Assembly (NCBI GenBank): GCA_018609045.1
Contig: JABAYK010000178.1
Span: forward strand, 1-38,481
DNA length: 38,481 nt
From: Flavobacteriales bacterium
GTDB taxonomy: Bacteria > Bacteroidota > Bacteroidia > Flavobacteriales_G > Salibacteraceae
Direction of reading: 5' to 3'
Made by a program: the position numbers and the translations under genes
Part shown: positions 16,576 through 25,301 of the stretch, in pieces
How the letters are laid out: each line of letters begins with the position of its first letter
Numbering within the stretch: position 1 is the stretch's first letter
Notes under the pieces: model-generated
Seen by the model: only the letters and a program-made list of their open reading frames with translations
The model's database searches: none
What the model was told of the DNA's origin: nothing

Positions 16576-17676
16576 GTGCTCGGATTTCAATTTACACGCT
16601 TTTACGATAAAAAGAAAAATCAAACACTATTCGAAAGGTTGTTTGACTTGTTTATGGAAATGCTTGTTCATACTTCGGGTGATGTTGAAGAAGCCATTGA
16701 TTGGTTGCGCGAACTCGACAAAGAACATAAGCTTACCGATGAGAATTACACCATTGATGATTTTATTGAAGATTTAAAAAAGAAAGGGTTTATTGACCAA
16801 GACCCAACCAAAGGAGGGCAAAGGGCCATGACAGCCAAAACCGAACAGGTTATTCGTTCAAAATCTTTAGATCAAATTTTTGGAAAACTAAAAAAGGGAG
16901 GCAAGGGAGACCACAAAACCCTATTTAAAGGCAATGGTGATGAGCCAACACCTGATAAAAGAAAGTTTCAATTTGGCGATAGACATGAGCAAATCTCATT
17001 TACCGAATCCATAAGAAACGCCCAAATTAACAATGGTATTGGCGATTTTAAACTTACCGAAAACGACTTAGAAATAGAGGAGAGGGAATTTAAAACTTCA
17101 TCTGCCACAGTGCTTATGATTGATATTTCTCACTCGATGATATTGTATGGTGAAGACAGAATAACACCAGCCAAAAAAGTTGCGATGGCTTTGGCTGAGC
17201 TCATCAAAAGACGCTACCCAAAAGATACTTTGGATATTGTAGTTTTTGGAAATGATGCTTGGCAAATTTCAGTGAAGGACTTACCTTATTTAAAAGTTGG
17301 GCCTTATCATACAAACACAGTTGCCGGGTTAGAATTAGCCATGGATTTGTTGCGAAGAAGAAAAACGAGCAACAAGCAAATTTTTATGATTACAGATGGC
17401 AAGCCAACTTGTATTAAAGAGAATGGAGATTACTACAAAAACTCTTGGGGAATTGACCCGAAAATATTGAACAAGACCCTCAATTTAGCCATACAATGCC
17501 GAAAATTGAAAATACCCATTACCACATTTATGATTGCCAAAGATGCTTACTTGCAGCAGTTTGTAGAAGAATTTACTGAAGCCAATAGTGGGCGAGCATT
17601 TTATACAAGTTTAAAAGGATTAGGAGAATTTATATTTCACGATTACGAAACCAATAGAAGAAAGAGAACATTTTAA
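16576..17676 (+). CDS. VWA-domain protein paired with a MoxR/Mg-chelatase-like ATPase
   Basis: A 366-residue cytosolic protein. The N-terminal half (1-170) is charged, contains repeated KKGG-type linkers and has no recognised domain. The C-terminal half is a von Willebrand A domain with a complete metal-ion-dependent adhesion site: DISHS (183-187), a Thr at 246 or 248 and ITDG with D274. The start is a GTG at 16576, with an in-frame stop 6 bases upstream, so no longer start is possible. Only one base separates it from the AAA+ gene. The pair resembles MoxR-VWA and chelatase I/D couples, which remodel or insert metals into protein clients; the client is unknown and is not suggested by neighbours. 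Confidence 0.87.
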   Translation: MLGFQFTRFYDKKKNQTLFERLFDLFMEMLVHTSGDVEEAIDWLRELDKEHKLTDENYTIDDFIEDLKKKGFIDQDPTKGGQRAMTAKTEQVIRSKSLDQIFGKLKKGGKGDHKTLFKGNGDEPTPDKRKFQFGDRHEQISFTESIRNAQINNGIGDFKLTENDLEIEEREFKTSSATVLMIDISHSMILYGEDRITPAKKVAMALAELIKRRYPKDTLDIVVFGNDAWQISVKDLPYLKVGPYHTNTVAGLELAMDLLRRRKTSNKQIFMITDGKPTCIKENGDYYKNSWGIDPKILNKTLNLAIQCRKLKIPITTFMIAKDAYLQQFVEEFTEANSGRAFYTSLKGLGEFIFHDYETNRRKRTF

Positions 17677-17677
17677 G

Positions 17678-19162
17678 ATGGAAGCATTATTGAAGATTAG
17701 CACAATTGGAGAACTAGAAAAATCAGGTTACCAATCGAAAAATATTAAAGATGAGTTAAGAGATAACTTGGTGAAAAAACTCCAAAATAAGGAGCCGCTT
17801 TTTACCAAAGTTTTAGGGTATGACAATACAGTAATTCCAGATATTGAAAGAGCCATTTTGGCTCGTCATAATATTAATTTACTTGGATTAAGAGGTCAAG
17901 CAAAAACAAGTATTGCAAGAGGATTAGTAGATTTATTGGATGCTTACATTCCTGCCATTGAAGGCACAGAGCTTAATGATGACCCACTAAACCCAATGTC
18001 TAGACAAGCGCTAGATTTAATTGCCAAGCATGGCGATAAAACTCCAATTAGGTGGATGCATAGAAGTGAGCGTTACACCGAAAAATTAGCAACGCCTGAT
18101 GTTACTGTTGCCGATTTAATTGGTGATGTTGACCCAATTAAAGCAGCAAACCTCAAATTAAATTACAACGATGAAAGGGTAATTCATTTTGGTTTAGTAC
18201 CAAATGCCAATAGAGGAATATTTGTAATTAACGAATTGCCAGATTTACAACCTCGTATTCAAGTGGCATTGTTTAATATTCTGCAAGAAGGCGATATCCA
18301 AATACGTGGTTTTAAAGTGAGAATGCCTTTGGATATTCAATTCATTTTTACAGCAAACCCTGAAGATTACACCAACAGAGGCGCGATTATTACTCCGTTG
18401 AAGGATAGAATTCAAAGTCAGATTATTACCCATTACCCCAAAAGCATTGAGGTTTCGAAACAAATTACACAGCAAGAAGCTCGTATAAAAACCGACCAAC
18501 GAAACAGGGTTTATGTAAGTGAGTTTTTGAAAGATTTGGTAGAGCAAATTTCTTTTGAAGCTAGGCAAAGTGAATTTATTGACCAAAAAAGTGGTGTTTC
18601 GGCTAGGTTGAGCATTAGTGCTTACGAAAACTTGGTAAGTGCTGCTGAAAGAAGGGCATTGACAAACAATGAAAAATTAGCTACAACCCGAATTTCAGAT
18701 TTATATGGGGTTATTCCTGCCATTACAGGTAAGGTAGAATTGGTTTACGAAGGGGAGCAAGAAGGCGCCATTAATGTGGCCTACAACTTAATTGGAAAAA
18801 CTATCAAAAGGTTTTTCTTACAGTTTTTGCCAAACCCAGAAACCATAAAAAGAAGAAAAGATAAAAACCCTTACGAGCCAATTGTAAATTGGTTTGCCAA
18901 CAACGAGTTGCAAGTTTTGTTTAATGCAACCGAGAAAGTTTACAAGCAAGAATTAAATAAAGTAGATGGATTAAAAGCCTTGGCCAAAAAGTATGCTCCA
19001 TTAGCAAGTGAAGATGAACTTTACACCTTTATGGAGTTTATTTTGCACGGATTGGTTGAGTTTTCTCAATTGAGCAAGAATGCTCTTGAAACTGGTTTTG
19101 ATTTTAAAGACCTATTAAATTCAGTTTTTTCAAGTAGAGGTGGAGGTGAGGAAGAGTATTGA
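17678..19162 (+). CDS. AAA+ ATPase, Mg-chelatase I / MoxR-like
   Basis: A 494-residue AAA+ ATPase. Walker A is GLRGQAKT (70-77). The Walker B strand is FVINELPDL (182-190), where the usual Asp-Glu is Asn-Glu (N185, E186). I believe NELPDL is normal for this subfamily, so catalysis need not be lost. Sensor and arginine-finger regions follow: FTANPEDYTNRG and PLKDRIQSQI. A C-terminal helical lid and ~130-residue extension follow. It ends in GGGEEEY. With the VWA protein it would form a hexameric remodelling machine in the cytosol. A hairpin with a T-tract 290 bases downstream may terminate the operon. Confidence 0.9.
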   Translation: MEALLKISTIGELEKSGYQSKNIKDELRDNLVKKLQNKEPLFTKVLGYDNTVIPDIERAILARHNINLLGLRGQAKTSIARGLVDLLDAYIPAIEGTELNDDPLNPMSRQALDLIAKHGDKTPIRWMHRSERYTEKLATPDVTVADLIGDVDPIKAANLKLNYNDERVIHFGLVPNANRGIFVINELPDLQPRIQVALFNILQEGDIQIRGFKVRMPLDIQFIFTANPEDYTNRGAIITPLKDRIQSQIITHYPKSIEVSKQITQQEARIKTDQRNRVYVSEFLKDLVEQISFEARQSEFIDQKSGVSARLSISAYENLVSAAERRALTNNEKLATTRISDLYGVIPAITGKVELVYEGEQEGAINVAYNLIGKTIKRFFLQFLPNPETIKRRKDKNPYEPIVNWFANNELQVLFNATEKVYKQELNKVDGLKALAKKYAPLASEDELYTFMEFILHGLVEFSQLSKNALETGFDFKDLLNSVFSSRGGGEEEY

Positions 19163-19280
19163 TTTTTTAAGATAGATAACAGAGTATGGATGATGGAGGT
19201 AAGAGGATAGACATTAGATGAAAGAAGAAAGATGATGAAGAAGGGGCGAATTGTTTCAGTTCTGGGTTTATAGTTTCGCC
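19163..19280. other. Noncoding, purine-rich spacer after the AAA+ gene
   Basis: No convincing gene is seen from 19163 to 19583. The first part (about 19168-19250) is a GA-rich tract with repeated GATGA/AAGAAG words, without an open frame of interest. The rest of the gap holds two palindromic elements and a terminator-like hairpin, listed separately. Confidence 0.6.
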
Positions 19281-19328
19281 ATTGCGAGGAAAGAAACTTA
19301 TTACAGATTGCTTCACTTCCTTCTCAAT
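19281..19328. repeat. Degenerate palindromic intergenic element (ATTGCGAGGAA ... TTCCTTCTCAAT)
   Basis: The left arm ATTGCGAGGAA and right arm TTCCTTCTCAAT are near-complementary, with CAGATTGCTTCACTTCC inside the right half. This is the layout of the short ATTGCGAGGAA/GCAATCT palindromes scattered between genes in many bacteria. Only one copy is in the window, so dispersal cannot be shown here. Confidence 0.5.
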
Positions 19329-19350
19329 GACTAAAAAACAGAAACATAAA

Positions 19351-19390
19351 CGTTATTCCTGTGAAACGCAGTGAAAAAAGGAATCTCAGC
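19351..19390. repeat. Second degenerate palindromic element (ATTCCT ... AGGAAT)
   Basis: The arms ATTCCT (19355-19360) and AGGAAT (19379-19384) flank GTGAAACGCAGTGAAAAA, resembling the common TCATTCCTGCG..CGCAGGAATCT intergenic palindrome with one side eroded. It lies 22 bases after the first element, suggesting a small cluster of repeat remnants. Confidence 0.45.
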
Positions 19391-19451
19391 TGCCCAACGA
19401 TTGCTTTGTGTGGCCATTTCATTTAAAAACCACGCGATAAAATCATCGGGA

Positions 19452-19487
19452 GCTCAGCGAAGCTAAATCTTCGTTAGCATTTTTTTT
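19452..19487 (+). terminator. Hairpin plus T8, probable terminator of the VWA-AAA+ operon
   Basis: GCTCAGCGAAG pairs with CTTCGTTAGC (one bulged base, one G-T pair) around a six-base loop. After one A it is followed by eight T residues on the plus strand. It is far (290 bases) from the AAA+ stop codon but is the only good plus-strand terminator before the convergent M36 gene. Confidence 0.55.
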
Positions 19488-19583
19488 AATATCCGTGCTA
19501 GCCAGGATGGTCACTATTCTGAAGTGGTTGCTCAGCAATTATCAGAAAAATGACCTTTAGCCTTAGTATTGTTTCAATTAAAA

Positions 19584-22500
19584 TTACTGAATCAAAAGTT
19601 CGAAAGGTTTTTGTCCTTTGGTGTTTAATAACTTAAGATAACAAACTTGTGGTGCTATTCCTATTAAAGATAATGCCGCTTCAGTACTCGATTTTGGTAC
19701 AATATAATGCCTTAGTAACTTGCCTTCCACAGTAAATAATTGAATTTCTGTTTCCTGTGCTAAGGGGCCTGTAAAAATAATTTTGGTTTCATTTTTTGCA
19801 GGATTAGGATAAAGTGAAACTTCTTTTATTTCAACAACCTCTTCAACGGTAACATCGTAGCTTACTGAACAACTTCCATTGGTGGTTAGGGTAACTGTAT
19901 ATGTGCCACCTTGTGCATAAGAGTGCGTTACATTTTCTTGGTTAGATACAGTTCCATCACCAAAATCCCATGACCAAGTTCTAGCGCCATTTACAATACT
20001 TTTAAAATCAACATCTAAACTATTTGCTTCCCACTCATAATCAGTAGATTCTATATTTGAAGAAACAGCAATGGTATCACTGAAACATCCTGGTTTTCCA
20101 ATTTCTAAATCATAGAAATAATAATAAAAATCTAATGCTGATGTAGTTGCAGAACTACTTTCAATAGTCATTAATCCAGGAGAAATGTATGGGTAATTTG
20201 CTCCTGACGAATTACGGTAAAGCCCCGCATTATTCAACCCTAAGCTATACTCGCCAGGCTCAGGAACTGTGAAACCTAATTCTACTCTTCCTGGGCCCGA
20301 AAAAGGAATATCCACATCAATAACTTCTATTGGGGCATTGAAGGTGCCTGAATTATTATACCCTTTAGATAGTGTTACCTGTCTTATTCCCGGCGATTCT
20401 GAATCTACCCATGCTGAATAAATAATTAATCTAGTTTCAGCTTTAAAATTTAAAGCTCCAGCAAAGGTTGTATTGTGATACCCTCCTGTGCCAATTGCAT
20501 TGTCATTTGGGCCAATATTAATTATGGGAAACTCTTCAACCTGATATGCAAAATAAGTTGTTTGGGTATCTGCAGCAGGAGTATAAATTTCATCCCCTGT
20601 TTCTATTACAGTTCCAAACTCATTTATCCACTTTGTTGTGTAAAATCCTGTTGCAGTAAGCAAAATATCTTCAGTGGAACATCCATAACCATCATTTCCT
20701 ATTGGGGCACTTGGGTTTGAAACCTCAATGAAATTTGTAATTGTCTTTTGATCTTTTCCCAATGAATTGGTTACCGTTAAAGAAACCGTGTAATTTCCAT
20801 CTTTACTGTAAGTGTGAAAAGGGTTTTGTAATGTTGAACTATCGCCATCACCAAAATGCCACAACCATGATTGAGCAATCTGGGTAGATAAATCTTGAAA
20901 TTGAACCTGACCGGTGCAAGTTGAAATGGTGTTTGCGTCAAAATTAGCAACAGGTGGAGCAATTGGATTTATGCAAATTGGTGGTAAATCAAAAGCCTCT
21001 GTTTGGTCTTCTCTGCTGCTAGATAATCCTTGGTCTGCAGAATAGCCTAGACCTCTTTTGGCAAATACTTTCCAAATTAAACATTGGTTGGCTCCTGAAT
21101 ACAATAATTGATCGGCTAACAAAATAGCATCTCGTCCATCAACAAAACCGGGGGAGCAGGGTTGTAATTTCATTCCCTCTATAACTAATTGAAGTGTCAT
21201 ATTATTTCCTCCTGTTCCACCTTCAATATTTTTATCAAAACCATATTGGTTTATAAAGGCCCAATTTAAATCCCAAAGCATTGTGCACCAAACAAAACCA
21301 ATACCATGAGGTTGAGATACCGTAGCAGTATTTGCCACATCTCCATAGGTATAATCGTTTATTGCAAAAGAGGTATCGTATGGGGCGAGTCTTATTCCAT
21401 TTCCTGTTGTAGCTTCAGAAGTAGCATAAGTACCAATGGGTCTGTAAACAGGATTTGTATTCGATGAATCCATGGTTAACATCATGCCTAAAAAGTCACT
21501 CCAGCCTTCGCCCATTTGTTCAGCGTTTCCTAAACAACCTGAATTTGAAGGCCCTCCAGTTAATCGGTTAGATACCCCATGGCCATATTCATGGGCAATG
21601 ATTCCATTGTCGAAATCGCCATCTTTTTGAAAATTGGTTGAGTTATTTACAAGTGTGGCATTTACAGTATTATTTGCCATCTCATTAACCAAGACTGCCC
21701 CATTTGCATTTGATATCATGATGGATGGAATTGTAATTGATGGATCTGTACCACCCATGGCAATTGGCGCTCCGCCAACATTATTAATTACAATTGCTGC
21801 TAAGGCTCCTGCAGCTTGGGCATTTGCCACCTTTATTACAAATGAGCAGTTTCCTCTATAGATTACTGCAATTTTCCCCGATATTGAAGCCGCGTTAACA
21901 GCGGGGTCACAACCATCATCATTTGGGGCTACACCATCATCAAATAAAACCAAATCTGCAGTTATAGGAGTAGACGGAACCCCAGGACCAAAAGTTGCAG
22001 ACAATGCCGCATAATTTCCTGATACAGAGGCCGGCGAGTTAACTGTTAACAAATTTGAGGCACCCGAACTGTTTGTCCACAAATACATTTGCATTCTTGG
22101 GGTAGATCCATCGGGTGGAGTTGCAAAATTTGCGTTGTTTGTTCCTCCGCCATCTTGCGCTTCTGCTTGAACAGGATCTTGCCCCAAACCATTACCAGAG
22201 TAATTGTTAACCTGAAAATTTCCACTAGCTTCATCAAAACCATAATCAAATAAAATATCATGAATACGATTATTTATAAAAAACAAGTTTGTAATGGCAC
22301 TTGATTGATATGCGGAAGGATTTTGATTTAAATTGATAGGAAAATTAAAATCTAAAGCCGATCCGCCGTCAGGGCTAAACCCCGGTGCATTGTCGTTATC
22401 TGTATCTTCATAAGCATAAACATTATTTCCTCTTGTAATAGTAAACTCAGCCCCCGAAACACCATTAACATCATGCCATCCAAAAGGAGAGGCAGTGGGG

Positions 22501-23333
22501 CTACTAGGACCTATTTCTAAAGAGCTACTTCCATGATTAGGACTTTCGATAGGGAAAGGGAAAACATGGTATTGTTCTGTTCCTGGAGGTTTAGGTGCAG
22601 AGGGAACAGGTGCGGAAACCTTTGGCAAGTTATTGTGATTATGGTGACTTGAATTAAATGTACAATCGGTAATCCAATCAATGCGATGCAGTTCATTTCC
22701 AGTGTAAGCATCTATATAAATTTGCCACCAATGGTCTCTTTCTATTTCTTGCATAGAAACAACCCAAACTTCTCTAATTTCTTCACCATTATTCCACAAC
22801 CCTCCAGATACATCAATATCTTCTTTGGTTAAATCCCCTTTGTTAAATTTAAATTTTGAATTTTGGTTAGTTGGTATTTCGGCGCCTGGTGTTCCGCTTA
22901 ATTCAAGAATTTCTTTTGCTGATAAAACTGCCTGATAAGGAGGAATTGATTCTCCACCTTTCTGAATATAACGGCTTTTAATATTTGATACCAAATTATT
23001 AGCAACCCTTAAAACACTGTCAGCACTATTTAAGGTAATGTTTGCAGTGCCATTAAAAAGTTTTTTTCCTTCTACTGTTTGCCTTAAGTAAACATGATGA
23101 ATTTTGCCTTTTCCAGAAAAATAATCATCGGTTACTTCCCAATTGGAAACGTCTCCATTTGATAATTTCAATTCTTCTGAATGTGCCTCAAGATATTTTT
23201 GAATAGAGCTAATTACAGGGCTGTTCGAACTCGTGTTTTGAACACCTTTTAGTGACTTAATTTCTTGGGATAAAACATTTGAATAAATCAATATGATAGC
23301 AAATACGAAACTTACAAGGGATTTAATTTTCAT
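19584..23333 (-). CDS. Secreted M36 (fungalysin) metalloprotease with PA, PKD and T9SS sorting domains
   Basis: A 1249-residue exported protease. It has a signal peptide (1-~22, ending in LSQ) and an FTP-type propeptide (~40-110). The M36 catalytic domain is interrupted by a protease-associated domain (~455-535, GKIAVIYRGNCSFV). The zinc site is HEYGH (H581, H585) with third ligand E609 in GEGWSD. A PKD domain follows (~795-875, WLWHFGDGDSS), then an unassigned beta-rich region (~880-1090) and a second PKD domain (~1098-1162, WSWDFGDG). The T9SS type A sorting domain (~1165-1249) starts VSLYPNPAKNE. The final strands are unusual (QVCYLKLLN). It would be exported through the outer membrane and anchored or released to digest extracellular protein. 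It is single-gene, with a promoter candidate upstream. Confidence 0.95.
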   Translation of the reverse strand: MKIKSLVSFVFAIILIYSNVLSQEIKSLKGVQNTSSNSPVISSIQKYLEAHSEELKLSNGDVSNWEVTDDYFSGKGKIHHVYLRQTVEGKKLFNGTANITLNSADSVLRVANNLVSNIKSRYIQKGGESIPPYQAVLSAKEILELSGTPGAEIPTNQNSKFKFNKGDLTKEDIDVSGGLWNNGEEIREVWVVSMQEIERDHWWQIYIDAYTGNELHRIDWITDCTFNSSHHNHNNLPKVSAPVPSAPKPPGTEQYHVFPFPIESPNHGSSSLEIGPSSPTASPFGWHDVNGVSGAEFTITRGNNVYAYEDTDNDNAPGFSPDGGSALDFNFPINLNQNPSAYQSSAITNLFFINNRIHDILFDYGFDEASGNFQVNNYSGNGLGQDPVQAEAQDGGGTNNANFATPPDGSTPRMQMYLWTNSSGASNLLTVNSPASVSGNYAALSATFGPGVPSTPITADLVLFDDGVAPNDDGCDPAVNAASISGKIAVIYRGNCSFVIKVANAQAAGALAAIVINNVGGAPIAMGGTDPSITIPSIMISNANGAVLVNEMANNTVNATLVNNSTNFQKDGDFDNGIIAHEYGHGVSNRLTGGPSNSGCLGNAEQMGEGWSDFLGMMLTMDSSNTNPVYRPIGTYATSEATTGNGIRLAPYDTSFAINDYTYGDVANTATVSQPHGIGFVWCTMLWDLNWAFINQYGFDKNIEGGTGGNNMTLQLVIEGMKLQPCSPGFVDGRDAILLADQLLYSGANQCLIWKVFAKRGLGYSADQGLSSSREDQTEAFDLPPICINPIAPPVANFDANTISTCTGQVQFQDLSTQIAQSWLWHFGDGDSSTLQNPFHTYSKDGNYTVSLTVTNSLGKDQKTITNFIEVSNPSAPIGNDGYGCSTEDILLTATGFYTTKWINEFGTVIETGDEIYTPAADTQTTYFAYQVEEFPIINIGPNDNAIGTGGYHNTTFAGALNFKAETRLIIYSAWVDSESPGIRQVTLSKGYNNSGTFNAPIEVIDVDIPFSGPGRVELGFTVPEPGEYSLGLNNAGLYRNSSGANYPYISPGLMTIESSSATTSALDFYYYFYDLEIGKPGCFSDTIAVSSNIESTDYEWEANSLDVDFKSIVNGARTWSWDFGDGTVSNQENVTHSYAQGGTYTVTLTTNGSCSVSYDVTVEEVVEIKEVSLYPNPAKNETKIIFTGPLAQETEIQLFTVEGKLLRHYIVPKSSTEAALSLIGIAPQVCYLKLLNTKGQKPFELLIQ

Positions 23334-23367
23334 AAATAATGGATAAAATTAAAAAGTTGATGCTAGC

Positions 23368-23395
23368 CAAAACTAGCCATTATCATTAAAGCAAA
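23368..23395 (-). promoter_or_regulatory. Candidate promoter of the M36 protease gene (TTTG-N16-TAGTTTTG)
   Basis: The minus strand has TAGTTTTG (23368-23375), an exact -7 match, and TTTG at 23392-23395; the 16-base spacing is slightly short. The -7 box lies inside a direct repeat GGCTAG-TTTT-GGCTAG. The ATG is 34 bases downstream. Confidence 0.45.
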
Positions 23396-23766
23396 TTAAG
23401 CATCAAAATATATGTTTTACAACAAATAAAAAAAGATTTTAAAATACCAACCTTTAAAGTGATTGTTTATCAACTTATAAAACCAATTTCCTTGATGCTT
23501 TGTTTTGCTAAACGATAGTTTGTGCCTTAGGCAGTTTTTAAAATTAAATACTTAAAAAATATTGTTGGTTAAGAGGTTTTGAAATTGAAGGATTCCATAC
23601 CAGTTGGGACAGGCAAGCCTCGTTTTTCGTGCCTCAAACCTTAGCATTGCGGCAGTAATCATAGTTACAAATGGGTTTTGGCTAGGTTTACTCCAGTTTT
23701 ATAAATGGCATTGTGCGCCGACTTTATTTTGAAGTTTTGTGAAGAACAAAAAACTTTAGGAAATCA
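23396..23766. other. Noncoding region without a recognisable gene
   Basis: No plausible coding frame is seen. There is a short inverted repeat AGGCA (23611-23615) with TGCCT (23630-23634) around a T-rich loop, and a more GC-rich patch around 23590-23660 that looks unlike the flanking AT-rich spacer. A small RNA or repeat remnant is possible but not supported by a known signature. Confidence 0.4.
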
Positions 23767-24192
23767 TCAATAATTCCTTGTTCCGAATCTGCCTTTTTCG
23801 GCTACAAAAGCATTGCAATGTAATTCATACCTCAACACCCCAACAACCAAGTTTGATTTGTCTTGGTTTACATTTTCAATCATTTTTACTTCCATTAAGA
23901 AGTTTTGATTTTTATTGGTTTTGGCGCTTGTATTTACCAAAATTGTTTTCGATATGTATCCGGCTTTGATAAATTGAACTTTTTTGTATCCCGAGTTTAA
24001 TTCTAAATCTATTTTGAAGTTATTCTTTTCGAAGCTTAAAGTATCTATACTTTCTTTGTTTTCAATTACAACGACACAACCTTTTTCTTTGGCTTCTGGA
24101 AAGTAATCTAAAATAACATCAAGAGAAATCGTTTTTGAAAAACCAACTTGGAAAGCAATAACAAGAATTGATAGTGTGATAAACCTTTTCAT
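23767..24192 (-). CDS. Small secreted protein of unknown function
   Basis: A 141-residue protein with a clear signal peptide (MKRFITLSILVIAFQVGFSK, cleaved near residue 19). I do not recognise the family. The mature part has alternating polar and hydrophobic strands (KKVQFIKAGYISKTILVN, then LMEVKMIE), the pattern of a small beta-sandwich such as a carboxypeptidase-regulatory-like or CnaB-type fold. A single Cys occurs near residue 39 and another near 126. It is separated from the upstream head-GIN gene by a strong terminator, so it should have its own promoter, though I see no exact -7 box. Export to the periplasm is the only firm statement. Confidence 0.72.
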   Translation of the reverse strand: MKRFITLSILVIAFQVGFSKTISLDVILDYFPEAKEKGCVVVIENKESIDTLSFEKNNFKIDLELNSGYKKVQFIKAGYISKTILVNTSAKTNKNQNFLMEVKMIENVNQDKSNLVVGVLRYELHCNAFVAEKGRFGTRNY

Positions 24193-24320
24193 TTTTAAAA
24201 TATTTTGGTTTATTCATAATCAAATTGATGCCAAATTTTAATCTATTGATTTTAAGTGTTTTGTGTTTTTATTTAATTCCCATAGTAGATAATACTTCCA
24301 AAAATGGGAATTTTAAGCAT

Positions 24321-24354
24321 AAAAAAAGGCATTCCGAAAATTCGAAATGCCTTT
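24321..24354 (-). terminator. Intrinsic terminator after the head-GIN gene
   Basis: AAAGGCATT (24325-24333) and AATGCCTTT (24346-24354) form a 9-base-pair stem, with a partial inner CGAA/TTCG pairing. On the minus strand it is followed by seven T residues. T-rich sequence on the plus-strand side makes it potentially bidirectional. It ends the transcript of the gene at 24375 and overrides a 62-codon plus-strand frame that crosses it. Confidence 0.85.
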
Positions 24355-24374
24355 ACATTTTTTTTTTGATTTTT

Positions 24375-25103
24375 TTACCTGCCTTCTATATTCCCCGAGC
24401 CAATAACATTTGATTTTACATTTTGTGGTTTGCCCGAATAAGAAATATCTCCACTTCCTACAATGGTAGCTTTTAGGTTTCCGGTTACTCTTAGGTTACA
24501 ATCACCAGAGCCATTGATGTTAACATCTGCATCTACAGTTTCAAGTTTTTCTGCTTCCACATCTCCAGATCCATTGATGTTTATATCTGCATTAGCAACT
24601 TTTCCTGATAATTCCGCATCACCAGAGCCGTTTATTGATGTTTTTAGCTTTTCATATGCCAGTGGCAATTCTACATCTCCCGAACCATTAATTTGAATAC
24701 TTAATTCTTGGCCACTTAATTCTTTTTCGCAGGTAATATCAACAGATCCATTGATTGTAATTTTTTCAAGGTTAGAAACTGTTAACGTAAAAATTAAATC
24801 TCCGTCTGGATCAATACATGGGTCAGAATCAATAATCAATTTGCCATCTTTAATTTCAGTGGTAATGTATTGAATCAAATCTGCGTTGGTATTTATCTCT
24901 ACTGTTTTCGGTGCATTTTCATTTACAACCACCAATTTAATATCGCCTTGAATATTCATTTCAATAGCTGAAAAATTTTCTAAGTTTCTTTTTTCGGTAG
25001 TTGGCTTTTCTTTTCCTTCTTTACAATTCCATCCTGCACAAGCAGTTGAGGTAATCAATACAAATGAGAAAAGTAATAAGAATGAGATTTTGAATGATTT
25101 CAT
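24375..25103 (-). CDS. Head-GIN domain (DUF2807) surface or periplasmic repeat protein
   Basis: A 242-residue exported protein with an N-terminal hydrophobic signal ending STACAGW, a possible but non-ideal lipobox (Cys at about residue 22). The mature part is a right-handed beta-helix type: residues ~110-242 contain the repeated unit INGSGD, four exact copies plus INGSVD, VGSGD and IGSGN, spaced about 18-22 residues. This is the Bacteroidota head-GIN domain, often annotated as an adhesin head but without proven function. Asp and Ser stacking in the repeats suggests calcium or polar-ladder stabilisation (inference). The gene is divergent from the P-type ATPase and ended by an intrinsic terminator. 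Confidence 0.9.
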   Translation of the reverse strand: MKSFKISFLLLFSFVLITSTACAGWNCKEGKEKPTTEKRNLENFSAIEMNIQGDIKLVVVNENAPKTVEINTNADLIQYITTEIKDGKLIIDSDPCIDPDGDLIFTLTVSNLEKITINGSVDITCEKELSGQELSIQINGSGDVELPLAYEKLKTSINGSGDAELSGKVANADININGSGDVEAEKLETVDADVNINGSGDCNLRVTGNLKATIVGSGDISYSGKPQNVKSNVIGSGNIEGR

Positions 25104-25301
25104 GGTTTGAGTTTTGAGTTTTTAGTATTTGGTTTTAGTTCTTGGTTGATTTATCCTTATGTCGTTACATCTTTTATTCTTTGTCTTTACATCTTTTTTC
25201 TTTCTTCAATTAAAAGACACTCGAATTTAACCAAAAGTTACATCTGGGTATTTGATGAAAATCATTTTTTCGACGAAACGGTAATTTCAAATTTGCCATC
25301 G

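Noticed and set aside
23767-23969. Plus-strand 63-codon frame opposite the small secreted protein
   Set aside because: It is antisense to a gene with a clear signal peptide and shows no coding features.
24225-24413. A 62-codon plus-strand frame with hydrophobic segments
   Set aside because: It runs straight through the intrinsic terminator at 24321-24354 and overlaps the real minus-strand genes; composition is that of T/A-rich spacer.
25107-25301. N-terminal extension of the copper ATPase starting at TTG 25107
   Set aside because: It adds a hydrophobic stretch not found in CcoI N-termini and starts 4 bases from the divergent head-GIN start codon; ATG 25302 gives the normal family length.
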